Source: Nocardioides immobilis
GTDB lineage: Bacteria; Actinomycetota; Actinomycetes; Propionibacteriales; Nocardioidaceae
NCBI RefSeq assembly: GCF_003515065.1
Contig: NZ_QXGH01000010.1
Span: forward strand, 1-64,000
Length of the DNA stretch: 64,000 nt
Reading direction: 5' to 3'
Shown: positions 7,850 to 16,003 of the stretch, piece by piece
How positions within the stretch are numbered: position 1 is the stretch's first letter
Layout of the letters: every line of letters begins with the position of its first letter
Position numbers and translations under genes: made by a program
The notes under the pieces: generated by a model
What the model was told of the DNA's origin: nothing
Seen by the model: the letters and a program-made list of their open reading frames with translations, nothing else
The model's database searches: none

Positions 7850-8992
7850 CTAGCGCGCCGACGGCGTCACTGGGGTCTCGCGCCGCAACGAGCGCAAGTC
7901 GGGCGCCCAGTGCGTCTCCGGCCGGACCGGACCGAGCCATCCGGGCTCGGCGTCAAGGACCCTCGGGATGGACTGCAGGCACGCGGCGATGACGCCGTAG
8001 TAGCCGGGCTCGGAGCTCGGGTCGCCCGGTACGACCTTCGGAAGCTCTTCGTCGAGCGAGCCCAGGATCGAGATGCCCATCACGACCGACGGCGTGCCTT
8101 CGATCCTCACGACGTAGTAGTGAGCCGGATCCATCCCCGCCGGAACCATCTCGGCCCGGCCCATCATCCAGTTGACCTCGGCGGTGACGATAGGCTTGTC
8201 CTCACCCGCTCGGTAACCGTGCCACGTGTGGGTGAGGCGTCCGATCGTGCCCGCCGGCACGTCGAGCGACCAGAACGAAAGGTCGACCGGCGCGGCAGCG
8301 TACTCGTGCGCTGATTCGGTGCGGTCGAGCTCGACGCCCAGACCGGATGCAAGACCGTACAGGTTCTGCAGGCAGTAGTTGTCAGTCATCTGCGCGACCG
8401 CCGGGTTGGACTCCATGACATCGGGGTCCTGGCCGAACCCGATGACCGTCAGGGTCTTTGCGTCGTACTGGCTCATGTCCCAGTTCTCGTACATCGTGAC
8501 TCGGTGTACGTCGGTGCAGATCCCGCTGAGCGTCGGCGCCATGCGGTCGGCCACCCACTCGGGATGAATGCCGGTCGACGTGAACGTGGCTCCCCCTTCG
8601 GTGGCCGCGGACGTGATGATGTCGACGACGTCTTCCTTCGCGGCCGTCCATGCCATCGCCTCCGGGTGCTGGTACGGGTGCACCGAGACCACGTTGCGAC
8701 CCCCCTGCAGGAACTTCGCGATCTTGGGCACGTCCCCGTAACGGCCGAAGTCGCGAGCGACGTGCAGCACGACGTCGGCTTCAGTCGCGATCGCCGTGTC
8801 GAGGTCGGTCGTCGCCGCCACCCCGGCCGGGGCGCCTGCGCCCCCAACGATCCCGGCGTCCACGCCGTTCTTGTCCGCGGAGTAGGCCAGCACGCCTGCG
8901 AGCTCGAACTCCGGCAGGCGCATGATCTCGCGGATCGCTAGGTTCCCGAGGCCACCAGGCCCCCAGACAAGGACGCGGATCGGACTGGTCAT
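7850..8992 (-). CDS. DapB-like NAD(P)-dependent oxidoreductase
   Basis: A 380-residue homologue of the protein at 5696-6814. The Rossmann motif is VLVWGPGGLGNLAIREI, and STGIHPEWVADRM matches the GTGENPGFWFERV region of the other copy. ATG 8992 follows AGGAGAG. Its 5' region contains a TGAGAC box at 9188-9200 in the matching orientation, so it may belong to the box regulon although the TetR-flanked copy does not. The reaction is likely reduction or dehydrogenation of a carbonyl, imine or amine; the substrate is unknown. Confidence 0.8.
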   Translation of the reverse strand: MTSPIRVLVWGPGGLGNLAIREIMRLPEFELAGVLAYSADKNGVDAGIVGGAGAPAGVAATTDLDTAIATEADVVLHVARDFGRYGDVPKIAKFLQGGRNVVSVHPYQHPEAMAWTAAKEDVVDIITSAATEGGATFTSTGIHPEWVADRMAPTLSGICTDVHRVTMYENWDMSQYDAKTLTVIGFGQDPDVMESNPAVAQMTDNYCLQNLYGLASGLGVELDRTESAHEYAAAPVDLSFWSLDVPAGTIGRLTHTWHGYRAGEDKPIVTAEVNWMMGRAEMVPAGMDPAHYYVVRIEGTPSVVMGISILGSLDEELPKVVPGDPSSEPGYYGVIAACLQSIPRVLDAEPGWLGPVRPETHWAPDLRSLRRETPVTPSAR

Positions 8993-9156
8993 GGGTCTCT
9001 CCTCTTGCTCTAGCGATGGGCCACGAGAGGCAGGGCCGCCTCGCGCTGCCTAGGGCGCTCGGCTCCGTTCGTGGGGCAGGCGACGTCCGCCATGGTGTGC
9101 CGCCCCGAGCGATCCCTTGGGTTCGTTGAGCATCGCTGCGATCGACGTCAGTGGAT

Positions 9157-9200
9157 GCTATTGGGGAATCGAATTTTGCACAATAGCGTCTCATAAATAT
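9157..9200 (-). promoter_or_regulatory. Inverted repeat plus TGAGAC box
   Basis: GCTATTG (9157-9163) and CAATAGC (9181-9187) form a perfect inverted repeat with a 17-base spacer. It abuts GTCTCATAAATAT (9188-9200), which reads ATATTTATGAGAC towards the DapB-like gene. The stretch is AT-rich against its surroundings. Confidence 0.5.
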
Positions 9201-9217
9201 CCTGCGCGCTCCGCGTG

Positions 9218-9480
9218 GAGTCCTGCTTCGGTGCCCGAAGTGCGCGGCGTCAGGGCGGTGCGGGTCGAGGTGCCGACGCTCCCACAGGGACAGGAGAACG
9301 CCATCACCCTGGCGCCCGGGGTGTTGGCGCACAGGGCCGCGGTGAGCCAGGTCGTGTTCAGGTCGGTCCCGTTTCGCGGCCCGTCCGTCGCGTCGACCAG
9401 TCTGGGCGCGCGCACTCGCTCGCCGACCATGTGGCCGCCGACCTCGACCCCCTCCGGGCCAGGTGCAGCTTGGGGTTCAC
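9218..9480 (-). pseudogene. Phosphotransferase remnant (5' end only, frameshifted)
   Basis: Reading from GTG 9480, which has a perfect AAGGAGG site, codons give VNPKLHLARRG. After a shift of frame they continue as VEVGGHMVGERVRAPRLVDA and PRNGTDLNTTWLTAALC, on to about 9218. This lines up with the N-terminus of the kinase at 60051 (QLWLAGRAVTVGAHVAAEKI; PRNGVSLTPEWLTAVLC; then PGAEVV and GSSGTS against PGARVM and GSVGTS). The homology stops after about 90 residues, before any catalytic motif. It is a decayed 5' fragment of a second gene copy. Confidence 0.65.
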
Positions 9481-9515
9481 CGTGCCTCCTTGATGAGGTG
9501 CATGCTGTCGGACAC

Positions 9516-9526
9516 TATTCTGAGAC
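9516..9526 (+). promoter_or_regulatory. TGAGAC box upstream of the transporter operon
   Basis: TATTCTGAGAC at 9516-9526, the same core as at 22353-22363. It is about 130 bases before the binding-protein gene. A weak TTGATG lies at 9490-9495. Confidence 0.45.
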
Positions 9527-9582
9527 GATCGATCTTGTAAAGGTTGACATGTGATGCACGGCACCTTAGTTTTCAGGCGCCA

Positions 9583-9600
9583 GATCTCAGAAATAGATCT
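9583..9600. promoter_or_regulatory. GATCTCAGAAATAGATCT element
   Basis: An imperfect inverted repeat with GATCT/AGATC arms. The left half reads as the complement of the TGAGAT form of the box. A very similar element, GATCTCAAAAAGATC, lies at 16880-16894. It ends 56 bases before the binding-protein start. Confidence 0.4.
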
Positions 9601-9656
9601 CTCGGGCGTTTGGGCTACGACACGAACCGCGGGCACCGCCCGAGTTGAGGGAGAAC

Positions 9657-10907
9657 ATGAAGTTGAGGAAGTGGAGTGCCGCCGCGATCAGCGCCGGACT
9701 CGTCGTCATGGGACTGGGAGCCTGCGGCGACGACGGGGGAGGCCCGGAGGGAGCACCGGAGATCGCAACGTTCGAGGGAGACCCGATCGTCATCGGGACG
9801 ATCTGCAGCTGCTCGAGCGACCAATCGGCCGTGCTGGCCGAGTCGACCCAAGGGATCTCGGCCTGGGTCGACAAGGTCAACAAGAGCGGCGGCCTCAACG
9901 GCGCGCCCGTCGAGCTCATCGTCAAGGACGACGCGGGTGACCCCGCCAAGGGCCTCCAGATGGCCAAGGAGCTCGTCTCTGAGGGCGCGATCGCGATCGT
10001 CGGGATGACGAGCACCACCGACGCCGCATGGCAGACCTACGTCGAGGAGCAGAAGATCCCGGTCGTGGGGGGCCTGTCGAGCGAGGCGACGTTCGTCACG
10101 AGCGCCGACTTCTTCCCGTCGGCCGCCAACGCGATCCTGCAGACCTTCGGCGCCGTCCAGGAGGCCAAGGAAGCAGGCGTCACGCGTATCGGCGTCATGT
10201 TCTGCGCGGAGACGCCGGTTTGTGCGCAGGTCGACGGGATCGGCCAGGCCTTCACCGCGCAGCTCGGGATCGACTACCAATCGACCAAGATCGCCGCGGC
10301 ATCGCCTGACTACAACGCGCCGTGCCTGACCTTCAAGGACGACGGCGTCGACGGTCTCTTCATCGCCCACAACTCCAGTGTTGTCCAGCGGGTTGCGGCG
10401 AGCTGTGTGCAGAACGACTTCGAGCCCCAACAGGTCTCGCTGATGAACGGTCTCGACAAGGACACGATCGAGGACCCCAACTTCGAGGGAACTGTGCTGT
10501 CCGGGGCGATGGCCATGTACACCGATGAGTCCGTGCCCGGCGTGGCGGAGTACCGGGAGGCCATGGAGGCCTACAACCCGGGATTCGTCGACACCGCGGG
10601 GTTCAACGCGATCGCGCAGTTCTCCTGGTCGGGCGGCAAGCTGTTCGAGGCCGTTGCGGACGCAGCTGGCCTGGACGCCACTTCCACCTCGGAGGACGTC
10701 TACGCGGGTCTCTACGCGCTGAAGGGGGAGACCCTTGGCGGCATGGTGGCTCCGCTGACCTTTGCCGAGGGACAGCCTGCCTTCCCAGCCTGCTACTTCC
10801 GGGGCCAGATCACCGGCGGCGACCTCAAGGCGGTCCAGACGGAGCCCGTCTGCCTCGAACCTGCCCAGCTGGAGCAGATGACCGAGCTGCTCTCGCAGCT
10901 CGGCTAG
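9657..10907 (+). CDS. livK: ABC transporter substrate-binding lipoprotein (branched-chain amino acid type)
   Basis: A 416-residue periplasmic-binding protein of the Leu/Ile/Val family. A signal segment ends in a lipobox-like MGLGAC, with the Cys near residue 24, followed by an acidic linker, so it is probably a lipoprotein. The mature start IVIGTICSCSSDQSAVL and the GAIAIVGMTSTTDAAW segment are typical of this fold. I chose ATG 9657, with GAGGGAGA before it, over an upstream TTG. It heads an operon with the fused permease-ATPase and a second ATPase. In this catabolic setting the ligand may be an organic or aromatic acid rather than an amino acid. Confidence 0.88.
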   Translation: MKLRKWSAAAISAGLVVMGLGACGDDGGGPEGAPEIATFEGDPIVIGTICSCSSDQSAVLAESTQGISAWVDKVNKSGGLNGAPVELIVKDDAGDPAKGLQMAKELVSEGAIAIVGMTSTTDAAWQTYVEEQKIPVVGGLSSEATFVTSADFFPSAANAILQTFGAVQEAKEAGVTRIGVMFCAETPVCAQVDGIGQAFTAQLGIDYQSTKIAAASPDYNAPCLTFKDDGVDGLFIAHNSSVVQRVAASCVQNDFEPQQVSLMNGLDKDTIEDPNFEGTVLSGAMAMYTDESVPGVAEYREAMEAYNPGFVDTAGFNAIAQFSWSGGKLFEAVADAAGLDATSTSEDVYAGLYALKGETLGGMVAPLTFAEGQPAFPACYFRGQITGGDLKAVQTEPVCLEPAQLEQMTELLSQLG

Positions 10908-10914
10908 TCGATCA

Positions 10915-10957
10915 CCGCGCGCGCGGTCGGTCCGGGAGGGACCGGCCGCGCGCGCGG
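10915..10957 (+). terminator. Very strong intra-operon hairpin
   Basis: CCGCGCGCGCGGTCGGTCC (10915-10933) pairs with GGACCGGCCGCGCGCGCGG (10939-10957) over about 19 bases with a single T-G position. It sits eight bases after the binding-protein stop and before the permease gene. It could stop part of the transcripts or protect the upstream message, giving more binding protein than permease. Confidence 0.7.
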
Positions 10958-10982
10958 ACTCATCATCAGCAGGGGAGCCGAG

Positions 10983-13694
10983 ATGGCTGAGTACCTACCG
11001 TTCATCATTGCCGGCCTCACGGCCGGATCCGTCTACGCACTGGCCGGCATCGGGCTGGTGCTGACGTACAAGACCTCCGGGGTCTTCAACTTCGCCCACG
11101 GTGCGCTGGCGACCGTCGCGGCGTACGTCTTCTACGAGCTCTACGTCCTCGGAGGCGTCTCCTGGCCGGTCGCGGCGGCCATCGCGGTCCTCGTGGCAGG
11201 GCCCGTGATGGGCGTGCTGCTGGAGCTCATCGCCCGGCGGATCTCCGGATCGGCGCTGGCCCACCAGGTCGCAGCGACCGTCGGCCTGCTGCTGGTGATC
11301 CAGGCGGCCACAGAGCTGCAGTACGAGAGCACCGTCGTCCGCGTCGTACCGACCTTCCTGTCCACGGAGACGTTCGTCATCGCCGACACGACCGTGAGAG
11401 TGGCCGACGCCACGGTGATCGGCATCTCGGTGGCGGTCACCTTGGCCCTTGCCGCCTTCTTCAAATTCTCCCGCCGCGGCCTCACGATGCGGGCAGTCGT
11501 CGACAACCCGGAGCTCTTGTCGCTGTACGGCGTGAGCCCGTTCGCCACCCGTCGGATGTCGTGGGTGCTGGGTGCGGTGCTGGTCTCGGCGTCCGGTGTG
11601 CTCTTCGCCCCCCTGCTGCCGCTGAACCCGCTGCAGCTGACGCTCCTGGTGGCTGCCGCGTTCGGCGCCGCGGCGATCGGAGCGTTCAGCAGCCTCTCGC
11701 TGACCCTCTTCGGTGGGCTGGCCATCGGTGTCCTCGCGGCCCTGTCGACGAAGTGGTTCACGTCGGGACTGCTGGCCGGGCTACCGGTAGCGCTGCCGTT
11801 CCTCGTGCTGTTCGCCGTGATCCTGGTCTTCCCGCGCGGCCGGCTGGTGGGGCGCGCCACCGAGCCGCGGCGGTCAGCCGCCGCGTGGAGCGTTCCCGGT
11901 CTGATCCAAGGCGTCGTTGGCCTGCTCGTCCTCGCGGGCTTGTGGTTCGTGCCCTCCTTCGCCGGCGTCCGGTTGACCTCGTGGACGCTCGCGGTGGCGG
12001 GGATCGTGGTGTTCCTCTCCCTCAGCCTGCTCGTGCGCACATCGGGCCAGGTGTCCTTGGCGCACGTGTCGTTCACAGCGATCGGCGCCGTCACCCTGTC
12101 GCACTTGACCGTCGACAAGGGAATGCCCTGGGTCATCGCCCTCGGCTTGGCGGGCCTGGTGGCCGTTCCGGTCGGTGCCCTCCTCGCAGTGCCCGCGATC
12201 CGGTTGACCGGCCTCTACCTGGCCTTGTCGACGTTCGGCTTCGGCATCCTCCTGCAGGGCATGTTCTACACGCAGGACTACATGTTCGGGAGCACGGGCG
12301 ACGCGCTGGTCGAGCCGCGGCCGGACTGGGGCTTCCTCGACGTCAGCTCGGACTCCGGCTTCTACCGCCTGGTCCTGGTGGTGGCGGCGTTGACGGTGCT
12401 GGTGGTGGTGCTCCTCAACCGGTCCCGCATGGGTCGTCTGATGCGCGGCCTGGCCGAGTCGCCGACCGCTGTTGCCACTGCGGGCGCGGAGGTCAACGTC
12501 ACCCGCGTCTTCGCCTTCTGCCTCTCGGCGTTCTTGGCATCCATCGGCGGCGCGCTGCTGGCGGTGGCCCAGACCAGCGTGTCCGGTACGGCGTACCAGC
12601 CGCTCACCTCCCTGGTGTGGTTCGCGCTGATCATCGTGGTCGGTGGCGGACCTTGGGGCGCCGTCGTTGCTTCAGCAGCGTTCTTCCTCGGCCCGGCGTA
12701 CGTCGACTCCCCGCAGATCACCCACGTGAACCAGCTGCTGTTCGGCGCGGCCGCCGTACTGGTCGCGGTCCTGCCGGCGAGTGCCCGGTCGGTTCCGAGC
12801 TCGGTGAGGCGCCTGCTCGATCGGCTGGGCAGGCGGGGGCCGTCCGAGCTGCCGCCCGCGACGTCGGTCGAACGAGCACCGGTGGCGCCGACGGCGCTCG
12901 AGGTCCGCGACCTCGAGATCCGCTTCGGCGGGATCCGGGCGGTGAAGGGGATCTCGATCAGCGCGGCCACCGGCGCCGTGACCGGTCTGATCGGTCCCAA
13001 CGGCGCGGGCAAGACCACCACGTTCAACGCCTGTAGCGGGCTCGTGCGACCCGAGTCAGGGTCGGTTTCGATCGGCGGATCGTCGGTCACGCGCCGCGGC
13101 CCTGCCTTCCGGGCTCGCCGTGGCATCGGGCGGACGTTCCAGCGGATGGAGCTGTTCGACTCGCTGACCGTGCGCGAGAACGTCGCGATGGGAGCGGAGG
13201 GCGCCAGCGCCGGCCTCAACCCGCTGTCCCACCTCTGGTCCTCACCGGCCCAGGGTCGTGTGGTCCGGGACCGCACGGCGGAGGCGCTCCGACTCTGCGG
13301 CCTCGTCGAGCTTGCCGACCGGCAGGCCGGGTCGCTGTCCACCGGGCAGCGCCGTCTCGTCGAGCTGGCGCGCTGCCTGGCCGGCGAGTTCGCGATCTTG
13401 CTCCTCGACGAACCCTCGTCCGGGCTCGACCAGGAGGAGACCAGGCACTTCGGTCGGATCCTCCGGAGGGCGGTTGCGGAGCGAGGTGTCGGGATCCTCC
13501 TCGTCGAGCACGACATGCCCCTGGTCATGGACATCTGCGACTACATCTACGTGCTCGACTTCGGCGACCTGATCTTCGAGGGCACGCCGACGGAGGTGTC
13601 CCGGTCCTCGGTGGTCAGGGCTGCCTATCTCGGGGACGCGGAGGGGCTCGACGAAGGGCTCGACGAGGCTGCCGAGCTGGAGGTGATGGCATGA
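10983..13694 (+). CDS. Fused LivH-LivM-LivG ABC transporter protein
   Basis: One 903-residue protein joins three parts. Residues 1-300 are a LivH-like permease starting in a membrane helix (FIIAGLTAGSVYALAGIG) with the FNFAHG motif. Residues 300-610 are a LivM-like permease (SLAHVSFTAIGA). Residues 635-903 are a LivG-like ATPase with Walker A GPNGAGKTT, signature LSTGQRRLVELAR and Walker B ILLLDEPSSGLD. These are normally two or three separate genes, so stoichiometry is fixed here. Its stop overlaps the next ATPase by four bases. Together with the binding protein and that ATPase it completes an importer. Confidence 0.9.
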   Translation: MAEYLPFIIAGLTAGSVYALAGIGLVLTYKTSGVFNFAHGALATVAAYVFYELYVLGGVSWPVAAAIAVLVAGPVMGVLLELIARRISGSALAHQVAATVGLLLVIQAATELQYESTVVRVVPTFLSTETFVIADTTVRVADATVIGISVAVTLALAAFFKFSRRGLTMRAVVDNPELLSLYGVSPFATRRMSWVLGAVLVSASGVLFAPLLPLNPLQLTLLVAAAFGAAAIGAFSSLSLTLFGGLAIGVLAALSTKWFTSGLLAGLPVALPFLVLFAVILVFPRGRLVGRATEPRRSAAAWSVPGLIQGVVGLLVLAGLWFVPSFAGVRLTSWTLAVAGIVVFLSLSLLVRTSGQVSLAHVSFTAIGAVTLSHLTVDKGMPWVIALGLAGLVAVPVGALLAVPAIRLTGLYLALSTFGFGILLQGMFYTQDYMFGSTGDALVEPRPDWGFLDVSSDSGFYRLVLVVAALTVLVVVLLNRSRMGRLMRGLAESPTAVATAGAEVNVTRVFAFCLSAFLASIGGALLAVAQTSVSGTAYQPLTSLVWFALIIVVGGGPWGAVVASAAFFLGPAYVDSPQITHVNQLLFGAAAVLVAVLPASARSVPSSVRRLLDRLGRRGPSELPPATSVERAPVAPTALEVRDLEIRFGGIRAVKGISISAATGAVTGLIGPNGAGKTTTFNACSGLVRPESGSVSIGGSSVTRRGPAFRARRGIGRTFQRMELFDSLTVRENVAMGAEGASAGLNPLSHLWSSPAQGRVVRDRTAEALRLCGLVELADRQAGSLSTGQRRLVELARCLAGEFAILLLDEPSSGLDQEETRHFGRILRRAVAERGVGILLVEHDMPLVMDICDYIYVLDFGDLIFEGTPTEVSRSSVVRAAYLGDAEGLDEGLDEAAELEVMA

Positions 13695-14407
13695 GTGCCG
13701 CGAACGCCGCTGCGCTCGAGCTCCGCGGAGTCTCGGCCAGGTACGGGCCCTCGGTCGTGCTGCGTGACGTCGACCTGTCGGTGCGCCCGGGCGAGACGGT
13801 CGCGTTGCTGGGGCCAAACGGCGCGGGGAAGACCACCCTCCTGAGGTCTGCCGCCGGCTTGCCGGTTGGCGTGAGCGGCTCGGTCTACCTCGGGGGATCC
13901 GACGTCACGCGCGCCCGGTCGCACCGCCGGTCGCGGGCCGGCCTGTGCCTGGTCCCGGAGGGGCGGGCCATCTTCCCGAACCTCACGGTCGCCGAGAACA
14001 TCCGGTTGCACGGGAGGAGCGGCCGCGAGGCGGCGGAACGGGTCTTCGAGGCGTTCCCGATCCTCGCCGAGCGGCGCAGCCAGCGTGCTGGGCTGATGTC
14101 CGGCGGTCAGCAGCAGATGCTGGCGCTGGCGCGCTGCTTGACGACCGATCCTCAGGTCGTGCTGCTCGACGAGGTGTCGATGGGCCTCGCGCCGAGGATC
14201 GTCGACGAGATCTTCGACGCGCTCCAGCTGCTCGCCCGATCGGGGGTCGCGATCCTCCTGGTCGAGCAGTACGTCGGCAAGGCCCTCGCGATGGCTGACC
14301 GGGTCTACGTCCTCGACCGGGGTCGGATCAGCTGGACCGGTACGCCGTCCGAGACCTCGGAGGACGACCTGATGAACCGCTACCTCTCGGTCGACGCCGG
14401 GTCGTAG
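13691..14407 (+). CDS. livF: LivF-type ABC transporter ATPase
   Basis: A 238-residue ATPase with Walker A GPNGAGKTT near residue 39, the signature MSGGQQQMLALARCL and Walker B VVLLDEVSMGLAP. The Q-rich signature and the length are typical of LivF, the second ATPase of branched-chain-type importers. ATG 13691 overlaps the stop of the fused permease by four bases, so translation is coupled. The pair of nucleotide sites in the finished transporter would be this protein and the ATPase domain fused to the permeases. Confidence 0.92.
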   Translation: MSAANAAALELRGVSARYGPSVVLRDVDLSVRPGETVALLGPNGAGKTTLLRSAAGLPVGVSGSVYLGGSDVTRARSHRRSRAGLCLVPEGRAIFPNLTVAENIRLHGRSGREAAERVFEAFPILAERRSQRAGLMSGGQQQMLALARCLTTDPQVVLLDEVSMGLAPRIVDEIFDALQLLARSGVAILLVEQYVGKALAMADRVYVLDRGRISWTGTPSETSEDDLMNRYLSVDAGS

Positions 14408-14422
14408 GCGAGGTCGCAGGAC

Positions 14423-15160
14423 CTAGTCCGATCCGAGGAGAAGGGCGCGCAGCCGGTCGAGATCCTCCGGTGCGACGCCGTGGTCGGTCAGGTAGGAGCA
14501 GGCGTCGCCCGCGACCTCCCGGACCAGCGCGAGCACGCGCAGCATCTCGCCGACGTCGGAGCCGGTCAGGCTGGTGAGGTCGACCCGCGCGTTGTGGCCG
14601 TCCGCATTGAGGTAGGCGAAGAACGCCGGCGTGAGGTTGTCTGCGGTCGCGGCGTAGTCCGCGGCGACATCGCTGTCGGCAACGCCGAGGGCGCTGAGGA
14701 CGAGGCCGATAACGACCCCGGTGCGGTCCTTGCCGGCGGCGCAGTGCACGAGCGCCGGCAGGGCGCCAGGTCGACACAGCTCCGAGACCACCTCGGCGAT
14801 CGGAACGCCCAGCTCCAGGACCATTGCTCGGTACAGCTCACGGAGCGACGCGGCCTTGGCCGGGTCGGCTGCGACCAACGGCCCGAGGCCGAGGGGGATC
14901 GGCATCACTCGGCGGACCTTGCCCTCGGCCGACGAGGGGCGTAGGTCGCGCTCCTCCGCCTCTCGGAGATCGATCACGGTGGCGAGGGCGAGTGCGTCGA
15001 GCTCCGCCCGGTCCTCCTCGTCCAGCACCGGCAGGTCGGACCGGTAGAGCAGTCCACGGCGTACGCGCAGCCCCTCCGCGGTGACGTGGCCGCCCACGTC
15101 CCGACAGTTCCGCGATCTGCCGAAGGGCACCGGGCCGCCCTGGTTGTCGATCGTGGTCAC
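14423..15160 (-). CDS. Tyrosine/dual-specificity phosphatase-like protein
   Basis: A 245-residue protein with the phosphatase loop HCAAGKDRTG, Cys140 and Arg146 (CxxGxxR type), and an N-terminal FGRSRNCRDVGG segment. This is the pattern of the bacterial tyrosine phosphatase family that includes Mycobacterium PtpB, which can act on phosphotyrosine, phosphoserine or phosphoinositides. It starts at GTG 15160, 33 bases after the membrane paralogue gene, and looks like the last gene of a three-gene operon from 16756. A link between a phosphatase and the two membrane proteins is unexplained. Confidence 0.85.
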   Translation of the reverse strand: MTTIDNQGGPVPFGRSRNCRDVGGHVTAEGLRVRRGLLYRSDLPVLDEEDRAELDALALATVIDLREAEERDLRPSSAEGKVRRVMPIPLGLGPLVAADPAKAASLRELYRAMVLELGVPIAEVVSELCRPGALPALVHCAAGKDRTGVVIGLVLSALGVADSDVAADYAATADNLTPAFFAYLNADGHNARVDLTSLTGSDVGEMLRVLALVREVAGDACSYLTDHGVAPEDLDRLRALLLGSD

Positions 15161-15193
15161 ACTCCCACGCCCTCGAACAGGCGAGGCTGGCGT

Positions 15194-15958
15194 TCAGACG
15201 GCTGCACCGACGGCGTCACGACCGAGCGCGGCACCTCGCCCGCCCCGCAGCGCGACCTCGCGGTCGACGGCCTTCAGGGTGAGGATAGAAAACACCAGGA
15301 TCCACGCGAAGAACACGATCATCGGCACGTAGAAGACCAGGACCCCGTCCTGCGACATCGGGCCGGTCTTGAAGAACAGCAAGAGGCACGCCTCGACCAT
15401 GAAGACGCTCGTGAAGAGGTTGAGGTACGCGGACCATCGCGGGAACGGCGCCCGGCCGGACTTGTCGAGGAGCGTCGTGGCAGCGAGGGCGAGCTGGAAG
15501 AGCGCGAACGGTGCACCGGTGAAGAGCACGCCCAGCCAGCCGAGGTCGTTCAATGCCTGGGTCACCTCGGGGCTGGTCTCTCCTGGGCGCCACGCGGCGG
15601 CGCCGAAGAAGAACCCGATGAACATCACGACGACGACCTCGCACGCCACGGAGACGACCATGATGTTGAAGAGGATCGGCCACTGTCGTTCGCGCGGCCG
15701 GACCAGCTGCGTGATCGCCATGCTCCACGTGGTGTAGAGGATGCTCGAGAAGATGAAGATCACGGTCGCGATGCGGATGCCGGTCAGGTGCGCTTCGTAG
15801 TCGGCGACCACCTTTGCCGCCGAGTCCGCGGCCGAGGGCGGCAGGATGTAGTGGCCGTGCGCCACAACAAAGGCGGCGAACGGCCAGAAGAAGGCGAAGG
15901 CGAAACCGGTCCAGGCGCAGAACTTGATGACCCGTGGGTCGAATCCGTCGGTGTACAT
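15194..15958 (-). CDS. Six-helix membrane protein, paralogue 2 of 4
   Basis: A 254-residue membrane protein. It shares the family blocks in a more divergent form: IRIATVIFIFSS and TTWSMAITQLVRP early, then FPRWSAYLNLF and FFKTGPMSQDG late. The usual GPFAWNG is GPMSQDG here, so any role of the aromatic pair would be lost. About six hydrophobic segments. It is the middle gene of the operon with paralogue 3 and the phosphatase. Function unknown. Confidence 0.8.
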   Translation of the reverse strand: MYTDGFDPRVIKFCAWTGFAFAFFWPFAAFVVAHGHYILPPSAADSAAKVVADYEAHLTGIRIATVIFIFSSILYTTWSMAITQLVRPRERQWPILFNIMVVSVACEVVVVMFIGFFFGAAAWRPGETSPEVTQALNDLGWLGVLFTGAPFALFQLALAATTLLDKSGRAPFPRWSAYLNLFTSVFMVEACLLLFFKTGPMSQDGVLVFYVPMIVFFAWILVFSILTLKAVDREVALRGGRGAALGRDAVGAAV

Positions 15959-16003
15959 GGCGTCTTCCTAGGCGGGCTCGGTTGGTGGGCGCGGGCGCGT
16001 CGG

